Counted from the first letter of the stretch, positions 17,560-27,309 are shown. The stretch is DNA of 64,000 nt from JBGTCD01 sp041749015 (GCA_041749015.1 JBGTCD010000064.1:1-64000), one strand, 5' to 3'. Made by a program: numbers and translations. Notes: generated by a model from the letters alone, not told the origin.

Positions 17560-18324
17560 ATGGCTTCAGTGCCTTATGAAGTATTAGAGGGCCTTAATCT
17601 AGGTGTTCTGGAAACGGTGAATTTGGTGGAATGGCTGGCAACAGACCAGGGGTTATTGCTTGAAAATGTACTTGCTCAAAACGAAATAGGTAAATCAATA
17701 TCCCTGACTGATTCCTTTTCAGATGCCGGTGTCAATAAAAAAATGACCCATATCGCTGAGGTGCTGTTGGCAGAACCTGATTCAGCGGATATCCAGCATA
17801 TACTTGCTTCACACTCTTCCGATATTGCGCGATGTTGGAGCGCCTATATGGCAGGTCTGAATTCTGAAATGGATTTGAAGGAAAAACTGATGGCCATCAG
17901 ACCCTTTGCTGCAGATCCCCATTTCGGTGTAAGGGAAGTAGCCTGGATGGCTTTTCGCCCAACCTTGATTCAATTTCTGAAACCAGGATTGCAGGTGCTG
18001 CAAGGCTGGGCCATGGACCCAGACCCCAATATCCGCAGGTTTGCTAGCGAGGTTTCACGACCCAGAGGGGTTTGGTGCAGCCACATTACAGCCTTAAAGG
18101 AAAATCCTGAGCCAGGCATAGCAATCCTGGAGTTGTTAAAATCCGATGGGTCCCGATACGTGCAGGACAGCGTTGGCAACTGGCTCAATGATGCCAGCAA
18201 AACCCGGCCTGATCTTGTTACAGCACTGTGCAATAAATGGGAGTCGGGTAGCGCCTCGAAGGAGACCACCTATATTATAAAGAAGGCCTTAAGATCAATA
18301 AAAAAGAAGCACGCCTCCCAATAA
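17560..18324 (+). CDS. AlkC-like DNA alkylation repair protein, HEAT-like repeats
   Basis: About 254 residues from the ATG at 17560; an earlier ATG at 17512 adds 16 residues that do not belong to the fold. The segment DPNIRRFASEVSRPRGVWC is the signature of AlkC/AlkD-superfamily glycosylases, which use HEAT-like helical repeats to remove alkylated bases. Helical pairs fill the rest of the protein. It heads a plus-strand run with a DUF2752 protein and pyrophosphatase. Whether it is an active glycosylase is not shown here. Confidence 0.82.
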   Translation: MASVPYEVLEGLNLGVLETVNLVEWLATDQGLLLENVLAQNEIGKSISLTDSFSDAGVNKKMTHIAEVLLAEPDSADIQHILASHSSDIARCWSAYMAGLNSEMDLKEKLMAIRPFAADPHFGVREVAWMAFRPTLIQFLKPGLQVLQGWAMDPDPNIRRFASEVSRPRGVWCSHITALKENPEPGIAILELLKSDGSRYVQDSVGNWLNDASKTRPDLVTALCNKWESGSASKETTYIIKKALRSIKKKHASQ

Positions 18325-18362
18325 AAATTTTTCTATATTTATAATTGAGGAATTCCATTACC

Positions 18363-18743
18363 ATGAAAGCATCCAAAGCTATTCTCATATTGGCAGGTGC
18401 CCTCGTCATTGCGGCAGGGTTTATTTTCTATCAATACAATCCGGAAAAGGGGGGATTTCCATATCCCCAATGCACCTTTCATAAAATAACCGGTATGCAA
18501 TGCCCCGGATGCGGGATGCAGCGGGCCTTCCACCATATTATCCATTGGGATGTAGGCACGGCCATGGCGTATAACCCATTGGTGGTATTAGCCATTCCTT
18601 ATTTTCTGCTTTTTCTTGGGTTTCAGACCCCTGTAATGAAAAATAAATTGACTACAGTGAAAAAGACCCTTTACCAACCACGGGCCGCCTGGGTGTGGAT
18701 GGGGATATTGGTTGTTTTCTGGATTTTAAGAAACCTGATTTAA
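18363..18743 (+). CDS. DUF2752 family membrane protein
   Basis: 126 residues from the ATG at 18363; an in-frame TTG at 18345 is possible but not needed. Two to three membrane helices flank the family hallmark TGMQCPGCGMQRAFHHI, a Cys-rich patch with unknown role in DUF2752 proteins. The stop lies 4 bases before the pyrophosphatase start, so the two are co-transcribed. Function is unknown; metal or redox binding by the two Cys is speculation. Confidence 0.85.
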   Translation: MKASKAILILAGALVIAAGFIFYQYNPEKGGFPYPQCTFHKITGMQCPGCGMQRAFHHIIHWDVGTAMAYNPLVVLAIPYFLLFLGFQTPVMKNKLTTVKKTLYQPRAAWVWMGILVVFWILRNLI

Positions 18744-18747
18744 TATT

Positions 18748-19293
18748 ATGATTCCATTCAATCCCTGGCACCACGTTTCTTATGGAAAGAAAGCCCCGAA
18801 GATCGTGAATGCCATTATAGAGATTCCCAAAGGCAGTAAAGGAAAATTTGAATTGGATAAGGAAAGCGGGCTCATTAAGCTCGACCGGGTGCTGTTTTCT
18901 TCTGTACAATATCCCGCCAACTATGGATTCATCCCACAAACATTTTGTGATGATAATGACCCACTGGACATCCTGGTGCTGAGCTCCATCGATTTGCCTC
19001 CCAGATGTCTGATTGAGGCCCAGGTGATTGGCGTCATGCGAATGATTGATCAGGGAGAGGCCGACGATAAAATAATAGCAGTTGCATTGAATGACATGTC
19101 AGTCAAACACATTACCAATATTGACGAGTTGCCGCCTCATACCACTACAGAGATGGAGCGGTTTTTTACGGATTACAAAATCCTGGAAAACAAGGATGTG
19201 CTGGTCGAAAAATCCCAGGACCGGGAAATAGCATTCGAAATTATCATTGATAGTATCGAGCTATATAAAAGCACTTTTGGGGGCAAGACCTGA
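18748..19293 (+). CDS. ppa: Cytosolic inorganic pyrophosphatase (family I)
   Basis: 181 residues, no signal peptide. It shows IIEIPKGSKGKFELDKES, YPANYGFIPQT, the metal site DDNDPLDILVL and DQGEADDKIIAVA, all typical of family I enzymes that hydrolyse PPi released by polymer synthesis. It follows a DUF2752 gene by 4 bases. This is the expected housekeeping enzyme, in contrast to the lipidated paralogue at 5583. Confidence 0.96.
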   Translation: MIPFNPWHHVSYGKKAPKIVNAIIEIPKGSKGKFELDKESGLIKLDRVLFSSVQYPANYGFIPQTFCDDNDPLDILVLSSIDLPPRCLIEAQVIGVMRMIDQGEADDKIIAVALNDMSVKHITNIDELPPHTTTEMERFFTDYKILENKDVLVEKSQDREIAFEIIIDSIELYKSTFGGKT

Positions 19294-19398
19294 ATATCAA
19301 ATAACTAATCAGGATTTTAAACCGCTCACTTAAAATTCTATAACTCTATTTTACTATATGCAGTTTAGAAAAACATCAATCCAAAAATTAACCAACCG

Positions 19399-22300
19399 AT
19401 GAAAAAACTAATTCCTATTTTCACCTTTCTGATCCTCACGGGGATTAGTCTGGAATCTATTGCTCAGATCAATGCAAGGATGCTCAGGCATCCGGATATA
19501 TCTAAGGATCAAATCGTATTTACCTATGCAGGCGACCTCTGGGTGGTGCCACGAACAGGAGGTACTGCCCTGAAGCTCAGCTCTCCTCCCGGTGAGGAAA
19601 ACTATCCCAAATTTTCTCCGGATGGGAAGCACATAGCCTACGTAGCCAATTATGATGGCAATAGTGACATTTATGTAATTCCATCTATGGGTGGTGTACC
19701 CAAACGCCTTACCTTCCATGGGGGCAATGACCGCGTACTTGACTGGTCCCCGGATGGTAAAAATATCCTGTTTTCTTCAGCCCGTGAAAGCGGCAGACAA
19801 AGATTCAGCCAGTTATTTACCATATCGGTGGAAGGCGGCCAGGCCAAAAAATTACCATTGCCTTATGGTGATTTCGCTTCATTCTCACCTGATGGTAAAA
19901 GTGTAGCCCTCAATTTCCAATCGAGGGTTTTCCGCACCTGGAAAAGGTACAGAGGAGGTTGGGCCCCTGATATTTATACATTCAACCTTGAAGATTATTC
20001 CTCTGAGAATATCACCAATAATACCGGCAGCGATGAGTACCCCATGTGGCATGGCAACAAGGTGTATTACCTTTCTGATAATGGAGAAGAAATGCGCTAC
20101 AACCTTTGGGTGTATGACATCAGCACCAAAGCCAATACCCAGCTCACTAACTACAAAGACCAGGATATTCATTTTACATCAATCGGACCTGATGCCATTG
20201 TATTTGAAACAGGTGGACGCATGCATGTCTATGACCTGACCGGCAATCAACATAAAGAAATTGAAATCAAGGTAGTGACCGATCAGATGAGTTTACTGCC
20301 AAAAAATGTCAACCCCAAAAGCAACCTACAGTATGCTTCCATCTCACCAAACGGCAAAAGGGTGGTTGTTACAGCCCGGGGAGAGCTTTTTTCGGTACCT
20401 GCCAAAGATGGATATGTGAAAAACCTAACCAATACATCAGGCGCTGCCGAGCGTTTTGCCAAATGGTCGCCTGATGCAAAGCATATTGCCTATTGGTCGG
20501 ATGCTACGGGTGAATATCAACTCATGGTAATGGATGTCGCCACCGGCCATACACGTAAAGTCACCAACTTTCCTGCCTGCTATCGGTACCAGATCCATTG
20601 GTCGCCTGATAGTAAAAAAGTCGCCTTCATAGACCAGGAAATGAAAATTCAGATGGTGGATATTGCCTCAGGGGCCGTCACCCAAATCGACCGTGACCTA
20701 TGGTCTTATGAGTGGAATCTCAGGAATTTTCATTTGAGCTGGTCTGCGGACAGTCGATGGATAGCTTATACCAAAGGCCTGGAAAACCGGCATGATGCTA
20801 TTTTCCTTTTTGATACTCGCTCCAATCAGAAACACCAGGTTACTTCAGGATATTACAATGATAGCAGCCCTGTTTTTGACCCGGAAGGCAATTACCTCTA
20901 CATCCTCACTGACAGGCATTTCAGCCCCGTTTATGGGAATATTGACAATTCATTTTTATATACCAATGGCACCCAAATAGCTGCCATTCCTCTCAGAAAG
21001 GATGTTGCTTCTCCACTTCTACCAAAAAATGATGAAGAAGAAGCCAAAAAAGAGGAGGATAGTAAGGAAGAAGATTCAGGGAAAAAATCTAAGAAAGGAA
21101 AGGATAAAAGTGAAAAGGAGGAAAAAGCAGATGAGGTAAAAATTGATATTGATGGGTTTGAAAGCAGGATGGTCATGCTTCCTTCTGACCCCGGAAATTA
21201 CAACTACCTCAGGGCAGTAAAAGGAAAAGTGATTTACCATCAAAGACCTAATACCGGTTCGGATTCCAAGGAAAGCCCTTTAAAATATTTCGATTTGAAA
21301 GAGCGGGAATCGAAAACCATCCTGGATGATGCCAATGGCACAGACCTTGCCGCCAATGGAGAAAAACTTCTGATTTGGAAGAACGGTAACCTCTACATCG
21401 TGGATGTAAGTGCCGGACAAAAACTGGAAAACCCTCTCAGACTTGGCGAAATGACGATGACCATTCACCCAAAAGAGGAGTGGCAACAAATCTTCAATGA
21501 TGCATGGCGGATTCAAAGAGACTTCTTTTATGATAAAAAAATGCACGGGGTCGATTGGGAGGCCATCAGAACTCAGTATGGTGCCCTGATGAATGATGCT
21601 GTAACCAGATGGGATGTCAATTATGTGCTGGGAGAAATGATTGGTGAACTGAATGCAAGCCATACCTACCGTGGCGGGGGTGACACAGAGCAGACCAAAA
21701 CCAGACCTGTAGGGTACCTGGGGGTCGATTGGGAAGTAGCCAACGGGCATTACCGCATCAAAGATATTATAGATGGTGCACCCTGGGATTCGGAAGTGCG
21801 GTCACCGCTGAACCTCCCGGGAATAAAAGTGAATAAAGGCGATTATGTGCTTGCCGTCAATGGCATACCACTTGAAATCAGCAAGGAGCCTTATGCAGCA
21901 TTCGAAGGCCTGGCAGGAGTCACGGTGTCCCTTATGGTGAATGATAAGCCTTCAATGACCGGAGCCCGAACAGTAATCGTAGAAACGATGAGGGATGAAA
22001 GCCGCCTCCGTCACCTTGCCTGGATTGAAGCCAACAGAAAAAGGGTGGACGAAGCTACCGGAGGCAGGGCTGGCTATATTTATGTCAGGAGTACCGGTAT
22101 TGACGGGCAAAATGAATTGGTAAGGCAGTTTTCAGCCCAGTGGGATAAAGATGCCCTGATCATTGATGAAAGATTTAATAGTGGCGGGCAGATACCTGAC
22201 AGGTTTATCGAATTACTCAACAGGAAACCCCTAGCCTATTGGGCTGTAAGAGATGGCAAAAACTGGCAATGGCCCCCTATTGGGCATTTTGGTCCCAAAG

Positions 22301-22662
22301 CCATGCTGATCAATGGGTGGAGCGGCTCGGGTGGAGATGCCTTCCCTGATTATTTCCGTAAGGCAGGATTGGGACCATTGATTGGTTCCCGCACCTGGGG
22401 GGGTCTCATCGGCATTACCGGTGCTCCTGACCTCATCGATGGGGGAAATATTACCGCGCCTACCTTCAGGATGTATGACCCCGATGGGGAATGGTTCAAA
22501 GAGGGGCATGGGGTCGATCCGGATATTGAGGAGCCTGAAAACCTCACCGAATTGGCTAAAGGCCGTGATAATCAATTGGAAAAAGCCATTGAAAACATTC
22601 TGGAGCAACTCAAGGATTATGATGGCAGTATGCCAAAACCCGTGCCTTATGAGAAGCGGTAG
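19399..22662 (+). CDS. Tricorn-type S41 protease, exported
   Basis: 1087 residues with a signal peptide ending around SIAQ. Two beta-propellers carry repeated FSPDGK/WSPDGK blades over the first 500 residues. A Lys/Glu-rich linker (about 535-580) precedes the protease half with a PDZ-like domain and the tricorn core: Ser754-His755 in NASHTY, and the nucleophile Ser977 in SGSGGDAFPDYF, then GSRTWGGLIG. A glutamate near 1030-1045 completes the likely tetrad. Tricorn proteases trim peptides. The gene ends in a strong intrinsic terminator. Confidence 0.93.
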   Translation: MKKLIPIFTFLILTGISLESIAQINARMLRHPDISKDQIVFTYAGDLWVVPRTGGTALKLSSPPGEENYPKFSPDGKHIAYVANYDGNSDIYVIPSMGGVPKRLTFHGGNDRVLDWSPDGKNILFSSARESGRQRFSQLFTISVEGGQAKKLPLPYGDFASFSPDGKSVALNFQSRVFRTWKRYRGGWAPDIYTFNLEDYSSENITNNTGSDEYPMWHGNKVYYLSDNGEEMRYNLWVYDISTKANTQLTNYKDQDIHFTSIGPDAIVFETGGRMHVYDLTGNQHKEIEIKVVTDQMSLLPKNVNPKSNLQYASISPNGKRVVVTARGELFSVPAKDGYVKNLTNTSGAAERFAKWSPDAKHIAYWSDATGEYQLMVMDVATGHTRKVTNFPACYRYQIHWSPDSKKVAFIDQEMKIQMVDIASGAVTQIDRDLWSYEWNLRNFHLSWSADSRWIAYTKGLENRHDAIFLFDTRSNQKHQVTSGYYNDSSPVFDPEGNYLYILTDRHFSPVYGNIDNSFLYTNGTQIAAIPLRKDVASPLLPKNDEEEAKKEEDSKEEDSGKKSKKGKDKSEKEEKADEVKIDIDGFESRMVMLPSDPGNYNYLRAVKGKVIYHQRPNTGSDSKESPLKYFDLKERESKTILDDANGTDLAANGEKLLIWKNGNLYIVDVSAGQKLENPLRLGEMTMTIHPKEEWQQIFNDAWRIQRDFFYDKKMHGVDWEAIRTQYGALMNDAVTRWDVNYVLGEMIGELNASHTYRGGGDTEQTKTRPVGYLGVDWEVANGHYRIKDIIDGAPWDSEVRSPLNLPGIKVNKGDYVLAVNGIPLEISKEPYAAFEGLAGVTVSLMVNDKPSMTGARTVIVETMRDESRLRHLAWIEANRKRVDEATGGRAGYIYVRSTGIDGQNELVRQFSAQWDKDALIIDERFNSGGQIPDRFIELLNRKPLAYWAVRDGKNWQWPPIGHFGPKAMLINGWSGSGGDAFPDYFRKAGLGPLIGSRTWGGLIGITGAPDLIDGGNITAPTFRMYDPDGEWFKEGHGVDPDIEEPENLTELAKGRDNQLEKAIENILEQLKDYDGSMPKPVPYEKR

Positions 22663-22684
22663 AAAATATTAGCCTAAAATTAGC

Positions 22685-22717
22685 AGGCTCCTGGCTCTTG
22701 TCAGGAGCCTTTTTTTT
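22685..22717 (+). terminator. Intrinsic terminator of the tricorn-protease gene
   Basis: A perfect 9-base stem AGGCTCCTG/CAGGAGCCT (22685-22693 and 22702-22710) with an 8-base loop is followed by a run of T residues to 22717. The right arm overlaps the stop codon of the convergent minus-strand gene. Confidence 0.9.
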
Positions 22718-23924
22718 CTTTCAGCCCGGCATATTGGCTGAGGTATTTGAATTTTTCCGAAAGCTGGCCATCCCTGGCAATAGTAGCCCTTTTGATCATA
22801 TCATCGCCATTGAGGAGGGCCGGTATGACATGGTCCGAAAGCTCTCTGCCAAAATCCCTGGAGGCATCACGCGGTAGTTCGCAGGGGAGGTTGTCCACCG
22901 CCATCACTGTAATATTGCCCTCCTCTCTATAGGCCGTTTCTACCTGATCATCACAAGGGTTGTAATCATATACCGGCGCCTCAATGGTCGCAGGTCTTTT
23001 GGTGGATGGTATGGAACCCTCAATATCGCAGGTGATATCTGCTATGACCCTTATTTTAAAATCAAGGCCTAAAATATCCTCCCTTGTGAAAAGCACCGGT
23101 GCACCAGGGTCCCAAAAAGCTCCGGCGATAAGCAGGTCTGCCTTTTTGGCAAACTTTAAAAAATCGCCTTCAAATTTTTCAGGGCTATTATAAAAGGCTT
23201 TCCTTGAGAAGGTACTGCCATCCTTAGGGCGGTTATAGTCGCGAGAATTTAACTGGGTATAAACGGCCTCTTTGTAATCTTCATGTATAAAATCATATGG
23301 TGTAACTTTGCGGATGCCCATACCATCAAGGACCTCCATGGCCCCGCGCGCCACCCTGCCACCACCGGTAAGGACGATTTTGATGGCCGGAAGCTGGACT
23401 TTCCTGAATTCGGTTTTCAGGTCCTCAAAATCAAAACACTCGTGAGCCCGTCTCAGCTTAAAAAGGTTAAATCTCGTGCCATAGGTAAGAATACCGTTAT
23501 AGGCCCCTACGATACCGGCATACCTGCCAAAAGCTACAATTCTGGCACCTTCCTCATTGGTGAGTAGTTCGTAATCAGTTAAGGTAATGTTTTTTTTAAT
23601 AACCGCCCGCATGAGGTCCTGATTATAGGGCTGTTCCTTGATGGTATGCGAAAAGAAAAAGTAGGACTTATTTGGAAGCAGGTGTTCTACAGGGACCTCC
23701 TTTACGCCAAAAAGGATGTCGCAGTCGGAAAGATCATCGCTGAGCAGGGCACCGGCAGCCTGATAATCCTGGTCTTCAAAACATCGAATTTCGCTGGGTT
23801 CTACCTTCCACTCAATATTGGGAAATTTCTCTTTTAATTCTTCTATATGAGCAGGGGTAAAAGGCACTCTTTTATCAACCGGAACTTTTCTTTCCTTGAT
23901 AATCCCTATCTTAACTTTCTCCAT
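22701..23924 (-). CDS. AlaDh/PNT-family NAD(P)-dependent dehydrogenase, saccharopine dehydrogenase-like
   Basis: 407 residues. The N-terminus KIGIIKERKVPVDKRVPFTPAHIEEL is the AlaDh/PNT substrate domain with conserved Arg and Lys; a Rossmann segment KIVLTGGGRVARGAMEVLDG lies near residue 180. The family holds alanine dehydrogenase, transhydrogenase alpha subunit and lysine-forming saccharopine dehydrogenase; this length and the C-terminal DITCDIEGSIPSTKRPAT are closest to the saccharopine type. The true substrate is uncertain, since Bacteroidota make lysine by the diaminopimelate route. A -7 element TAAATTTG lies on the minus strand at 23950-23957. Confidence 0.8.
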   Translation of the reverse strand: MEKVKIGIIKERKVPVDKRVPFTPAHIEELKEKFPNIEWKVEPSEIRCFEDQDYQAAGALLSDDLSDCDILFGVKEVPVEHLLPNKSYFFFSHTIKEQPYNQDLMRAVIKKNITLTDYELLTNEEGARIVAFGRYAGIVGAYNGILTYGTRFNLFKLRRAHECFDFEDLKTEFRKVQLPAIKIVLTGGGRVARGAMEVLDGMGIRKVTPYDFIHEDYKEAVYTQLNSRDYNRPKDGSTFSRKAFYNSPEKFEGDFLKFAKKADLLIAGAFWDPGAPVLFTREDILGLDFKIRVIADITCDIEGSIPSTKRPATIEAPVYDYNPCDDQVETAYREEGNITVMAVDNLPCELPRDASRDFGRELSDHVIPALLNGDDMIKRATIARDGQLSEKFKYLSQYAGLKEKKGS

Positions 23925-23936
23925 TGAAATTCGGTT

Positions 23937-23957
23937 TAACTTTGGGGTACAAATTTA
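23937..23957. promoter_or_regulatory. Overlapping divergent -7 elements
   Basis: TAACTTTG at 23937-23944 faces right toward the methyltransferase-like gene; TAAATTTG (minus strand, 23950-23957) faces left toward the dehydrogenase gene. Both fit the Bacteroidota TAnnTTTG consensus. The -33 partners are weak. Confidence 0.55.
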
Positions 23958-23967
23958 AAGTAATAAT

Positions 23968-24570
23968 ATGGAAAACTACTGGTCAGGTGCTTACTGGATT
24001 TTGATCCTGGGTTGGGGCATATATTTTAGCCTTCACAGCATCCTGGCCTCAGTAACAGTCAAGACATTCATTAAAGAAAACCTCCCCGGTTTTTTCCGAT
24101 ATTACAGATTATTCTATAGCATTATCGCCATGCTGGGCTTGTTTATCATGCTGATTATCAATGCTGCAATGCCCGGTGCCCCGTTTTTAGAAAAGTTAAC
24201 CTGGGTTAATTTTATAGCTTACTTTTTTGGTACCTGGGGGGTGATCGTGATCCATCTGGCCTTTAAGCAATACAGCATGAAGGAATTTTTAGGCATTAGG
24301 CAAGAAGCCAATAACACTCTTCAACAAACCGGGATTTTATCAAAAATCCGACATCCCCTTTATGCCGGCACCATATTGATTGTCCTGGGGTTCTGGTTCT
24401 TCACCCCCAACCTGCCTACCCTTATTTCGGCCTTATGTATTTTCATCTACCTGGCCATTGGAATTAGTCTTGAAGAAAAAAAGCTGGTCCGGCAATTTGG
24501 AACTGCTTATGAAAAATACCGTGATGAGGTGCCTGGTTTGATTCCAAGGTTTAAAATACCAGGATTCTGA
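23968..24570 (+). CDS. Membrane methyltransferase-like protein (ICMT/PEMT family)
   Basis: 200 residues with five or so membrane helices and the C-terminal hallmark of isoprenylcysteine/phospholipid methyltransferases: IRHPLYAGTILIVLGF, then EEKKLVRQFGTAYEKYRDEVPGLIPR. The RHP and EE motifs bind S-adenosylmethionine and metal-free substrate in the family. Substrate in this organism is unknown. It sits alone between divergent and convergent minus-strand genes. Confidence 0.85.
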   Translation: MENYWSGAYWILILGWGIYFSLHSILASVTVKTFIKENLPGFFRYYRLFYSIIAMLGLFIMLIINAAMPGAPFLEKLTWVNFIAYFFGTWGVIVIHLAFKQYSMKEFLGIRQEANNTLQQTGILSKIRHPLYAGTILIVLGFWFFTPNLPTLISALCIFIYLAIGISLEEKKLVRQFGTAYEKYRDEVPGLIPRFKIPGF

Positions 24571-24577
24571 TTAATGG

Positions 24578-24832
24578 TTAGCGCTTCTTCTTTTTCTTCC
24601 TTTTGGGATCCTGGGCCCCTTTACCGCCTTTTTTGATCTCATCAAGGTCTTTCCGATCCAGCAGTTTTTTATCATCTACATTGTTGTTGAGGAAGTGGTT
24701 GATCTTCTCAATATCAAAGGAGGTCTTGATTTCCCCAAAAGAATCAATCACAATATCAAACCCTTCAAGCTCCTGATTAACTCTGGGCTTTTGCTTTTCC
24801 TTATCCTCATTCTTAGGCTTTTTATCACTCAT
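24578..24832 (-). CDS. Small charged protein following gltX
   Basis: 84 residues from the ATG at 24830-24832, which begins 7 bases after the gltX stop; a longer frame would run into gltX. It is Lys/Asp/Glu rich at both ends with a short ordered middle GFDIVIDSFGEIKTSFDIEK, and ends in a poly-Lys tail. No family is recognised. Its position suggests co-transcription with gltX. Confidence 0.65.
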   Translation of the reverse strand: MSDKKPKNEDKEKQKPRVNQELEGFDIVIDSFGEIKTSFDIEKINHFLNNNVDDKKLLDRKDLDEIKKGGKGAQDPKRKKKKKR

Positions 24833-24839
24833 AATCAGT

Positions 24840-26378
24840 TCAGTTCTGGTTGACTTCCAATTCAGCAATGGCCCGGTCTAACCTTTTAGCAACAGATGCC
24901 GGCCCTAGTATTTCTAATATATCCATGAGATCAGGCCCTGCACCAGCGCCTGTTACGGCTACTCTGAGTGCCTGCATCACCTTGCCCATGGACACCCCTT
25001 CCTTCTCCAAAACTCCTGTAAATAGTGCCTTGGCTTCTTCAGCATTAAACGAAGATACGGTTTTTAGGGTTTGGCTGAAGGCTGCAAGCACCTTTACAAC
25101 CTCCTCATTCCATTTTTTTGAAACGACGTTTTCATCATAATCTGATACATCATTAAAAATGAATTTGCCCTGCTCGAAAAAATCACCGGGGAATGTCACC
25201 CGCTCTTTCATGATCCTGCAGATGTGGGCGGCCTTTTCAGGCTCACAAGTCAAACCCTCTTTTTTAAGGTCTGCCAATAAATATTTAGCAAGGGCTGCAT
25301 CCTCCATGGCCTTCAAATACTGCTGGTTATACCATTGGGCTTTATTGATATCAAACTTGGTGCCTGCCTTTCCAATGCGCTCGATGGTGAAGGTCTCAAT
25401 CAGTTCCTCAATAGAAAAAATCTCCTGTTGGGTCCCCGGATTCCAACCTAAAAAGGCAAGAAAATTGACCATGGCATCAGGCAGATAGCCTGATTCACGA
25501 TACCCGGCAGAAAGTGCCCCTGTCTCGGGATCTTTCCATTCGATAGGAAAAATAGGGAATCCATGTTTTTCCCCATCCCGTTTGCTCAGTTTGCCATTGC
25601 CGTCCGGCTTAAGCAATAAGGGAAGGTGCGCAAATCTTGGCATAGTATCCTCCCAGCCAAAAGCTTTGTAGAGCAGCACATGAAGTGGGGCTGATGGCAG
25701 CCATTCTTCTCCTCTGATCACATGGGTCACCTTCATAAGGTGGTCATCGACTACATTGGCGAGGTGATAGGTTGGCATCCCATCAGATTTCATCAACACT
25801 TTGTCATCCACCGCTGAGGAATGGACCAAAACCCATCCCCGGACCATATCATTGATCCTAATCTCTTCTTTCCGCGGGACCTTTAGCCGAATCACGTATG
25901 GCTCCCCAGAGTCCAGCCTGGCCTTCACCTCATCTTCAGGCAAAGTCAGTGAATTTTTCATCTGCATCCTGGTGATCGTATTGTACTGGGGTGATGGCAC
26001 TTTAGCCGCCTTTAGGCGCTCCCTCATTGCATCCAGCTCCTCAGGGGTGTCAAAGGCGTAGTAGGCATTACCGGAATTGATGAGCTGATTGGCAAAATCC
26101 ATGTACATGGCTTTCCTTTCAGATTGCCGGTAGGGACCGTAGGCACCACCCTGGTCCGGCCCTTCGTCAGTAGTTATGCCAATCCAGGCGAGGCTTTCTT
26201 TGATGTAAGCTTCAGCCCCTGGCACAAACCGTGATTGGTCCGTATCTTCAAGGCGGAGGATCATTTTTCCGCCTGTTTTTCTGGCATACAAATAATTATA
26301 CAATGCTGTGCGAACACCCCCGATGTGCAGAGCACCCGTCGGACTGGGTGCAAACCGTACCCTAACTTCCTGACTCAT
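24840..26378 (-). CDS. gltX: Glutamyl-tRNA synthetase
   Basis: 512 residues. The class I signatures are present: PSPTGALHIGGVRTALYNYL with HIGG at 18-21, and GKLSKRDGEKHG as the KMSKS-type loop. The enzyme charges tRNA-Glu. It is the third gene of a minus-strand run after ridA and a small membrane protein, followed by a small charged ORF. A -7 candidate TAATTTTG lies at 26401-26408 just upstream, so it may have its own promoter. Confidence 0.97.
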   Translation of the reverse strand: MSQEVRVRFAPSPTGALHIGGVRTALYNYLYARKTGGKMILRLEDTDQSRFVPGAEAYIKESLAWIGITTDEGPDQGGAYGPYRQSERKAMYMDFANQLINSGNAYYAFDTPEELDAMRERLKAAKVPSPQYNTITRMQMKNSLTLPEDEVKARLDSGEPYVIRLKVPRKEEIRINDMVRGWVLVHSSAVDDKVLMKSDGMPTYHLANVVDDHLMKVTHVIRGEEWLPSAPLHVLLYKAFGWEDTMPRFAHLPLLLKPDGNGKLSKRDGEKHGFPIFPIEWKDPETGALSAGYRESGYLPDAMVNFLAFLGWNPGTQQEIFSIEELIETFTIERIGKAGTKFDINKAQWYNQQYLKAMEDAALAKYLLADLKKEGLTCEPEKAAHICRIMKERVTFPGDFFEQGKFIFNDVSDYDENVVSKKWNEEVVKVLAAFSQTLKTVSSFNAEEAKALFTGVLEKEGVSMGKVMQALRVAVTGAGAGPDLMDILEILGPASVAKRLDRAIAELEVNQN

Positions 26379-26400
26379 CCTTTAAATTAATTTTAGGGTG

Positions 26401-26408
26401 CAAAATTA
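26401..26408 (-). promoter_or_regulatory. -7 promoter element upstream of gltX
   Basis: The minus strand reads TAATTTTG, an exact fit to TAnnTTTG, 22 bases upstream of the gltX start. No clear TTTG lies at the expected -33 spacing. Confidence 0.5.
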
Positions 26409-26445
26409 CAAAATCCTACGGTAGTAACACAGGGTTTTTAAAACC

Positions 26446-26925
26446 TTAACCTTTATTGAATAGTGAGGAAAAAATTGTCCTGCTCTCTTTTACCTGCTTG
26501 TTGAAGTTCACGATGGTAATCAGATAATTGCCGCCTCCTGCCACTAATGCTGCTAAACCATATAAGTTTTCATTATGAATACTTATAAAAAAGATCGCTA
26601 TCAGTAGGGATAAAACCGACCAGAATAATAAAAACATCCTGGAGCTGGGAAAAAGCAGGTACTTTATAAAAACCAGTGAGTCTCTGGTGGTAGATTCGAT
26701 GGAGCCTACCATGATGGGCAGATAATTTTCAGGCTGTTTTATTTTTCTGGAGATGCGGAATCTCCCGTCTTTGACCCACCCATTGAAAAGGAATTCCGAT
26801 TCTTCGGTAATTGGCATCAGGGATCCGGAAACCGGCTTGGTGTAATTCCATAGGATTTGTTCCACCTGCTTAGCCTGAAGGGCTATCACCATGGTGTCGG
26901 TTTGAATAGGCAAAAAATTAATCAT
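26446..26925 (-). CDS. Small membrane protein, unknown function
   Basis: 159 residues with two adjacent hydrophobic helices near positions 97-140 and no signal peptide. It begins 6 bases after the ridA stop and precedes gltX, so it is likely within the same transcript. I recognise no domain. The soluble N-terminal 90 residues may lie in the cytosol. Confidence 0.7.
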   Translation of the reverse strand: MINFLPIQTDTMVIALQAKQVEQILWNYTKPVSGSLMPITEESEFLFNGWVKDGRFRISRKIKQPENYLPIMVGSIESTTRDSLVFIKYLLFPSSRMFLLFWSVLSLLIAIFFISIHNENLYGLAALVAGGGNYLITIVNFNKQVKESRTIFSSLFNKG

Positions 26926-26931
26926 CTAATA

Positions 26932-27309
26932 TTAGTCACAAATCGCCATGCAGGATATTTCAATATTGACGAATTTAGGTAGTGCACTGACTTCAACAGT
27001 CTCCCGGGCAGGAGGGTTTTTTTCGAAATATTTTCCGTACACCGCATTTATCCTGCTGAAGTGATTCATGTCATTAATAAATATGGTGCATTTAATGACC
27101 TGCTCATAAGTACTGCCTCCGGCTTTGAGAATATTTCCGAGATTTTTCATCACCTGATCAGTCTCCTGCTCCAAAGATTCATTGATCAGGTTGCCCTTAT
27201 TGTCAAGGCCGATCTGGCCTGAGACATACAAGATGCCATTGACCTTAACAGCCTGGCTGTAGGGACCAATTGGTGCGGGAGCTTTATCCGAATATACAAT
27301 ATGCTTCAT
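26932..27309 (-). CDS. ridA: RidA family enamine/imine deaminase
   Basis: 125 residues with the YjgF/YER057c/UK114 pattern: APAPIGPYSQAVKVNGILYVSGQIGLD at the start, CTIFINDMNHF in the middle, and PPARETVEVSALP with the substrate-binding Arg near the end, followed by the Glu of VNIEISCMAICD. RidA hydrolyses reactive 2-aminoacrylate. It heads the run toward gltX. Confidence 0.94.
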   Translation of the reverse strand: MKHIVYSDKAPAPIGPYSQAVKVNGILYVSGQIGLDNKGNLINESLEQETDQVMKNLGNILKAGGSTYEQVIKCTIFINDMNHFSRINAVYGKYFEKNPPARETVEVSALPKFVNIEISCMAICD

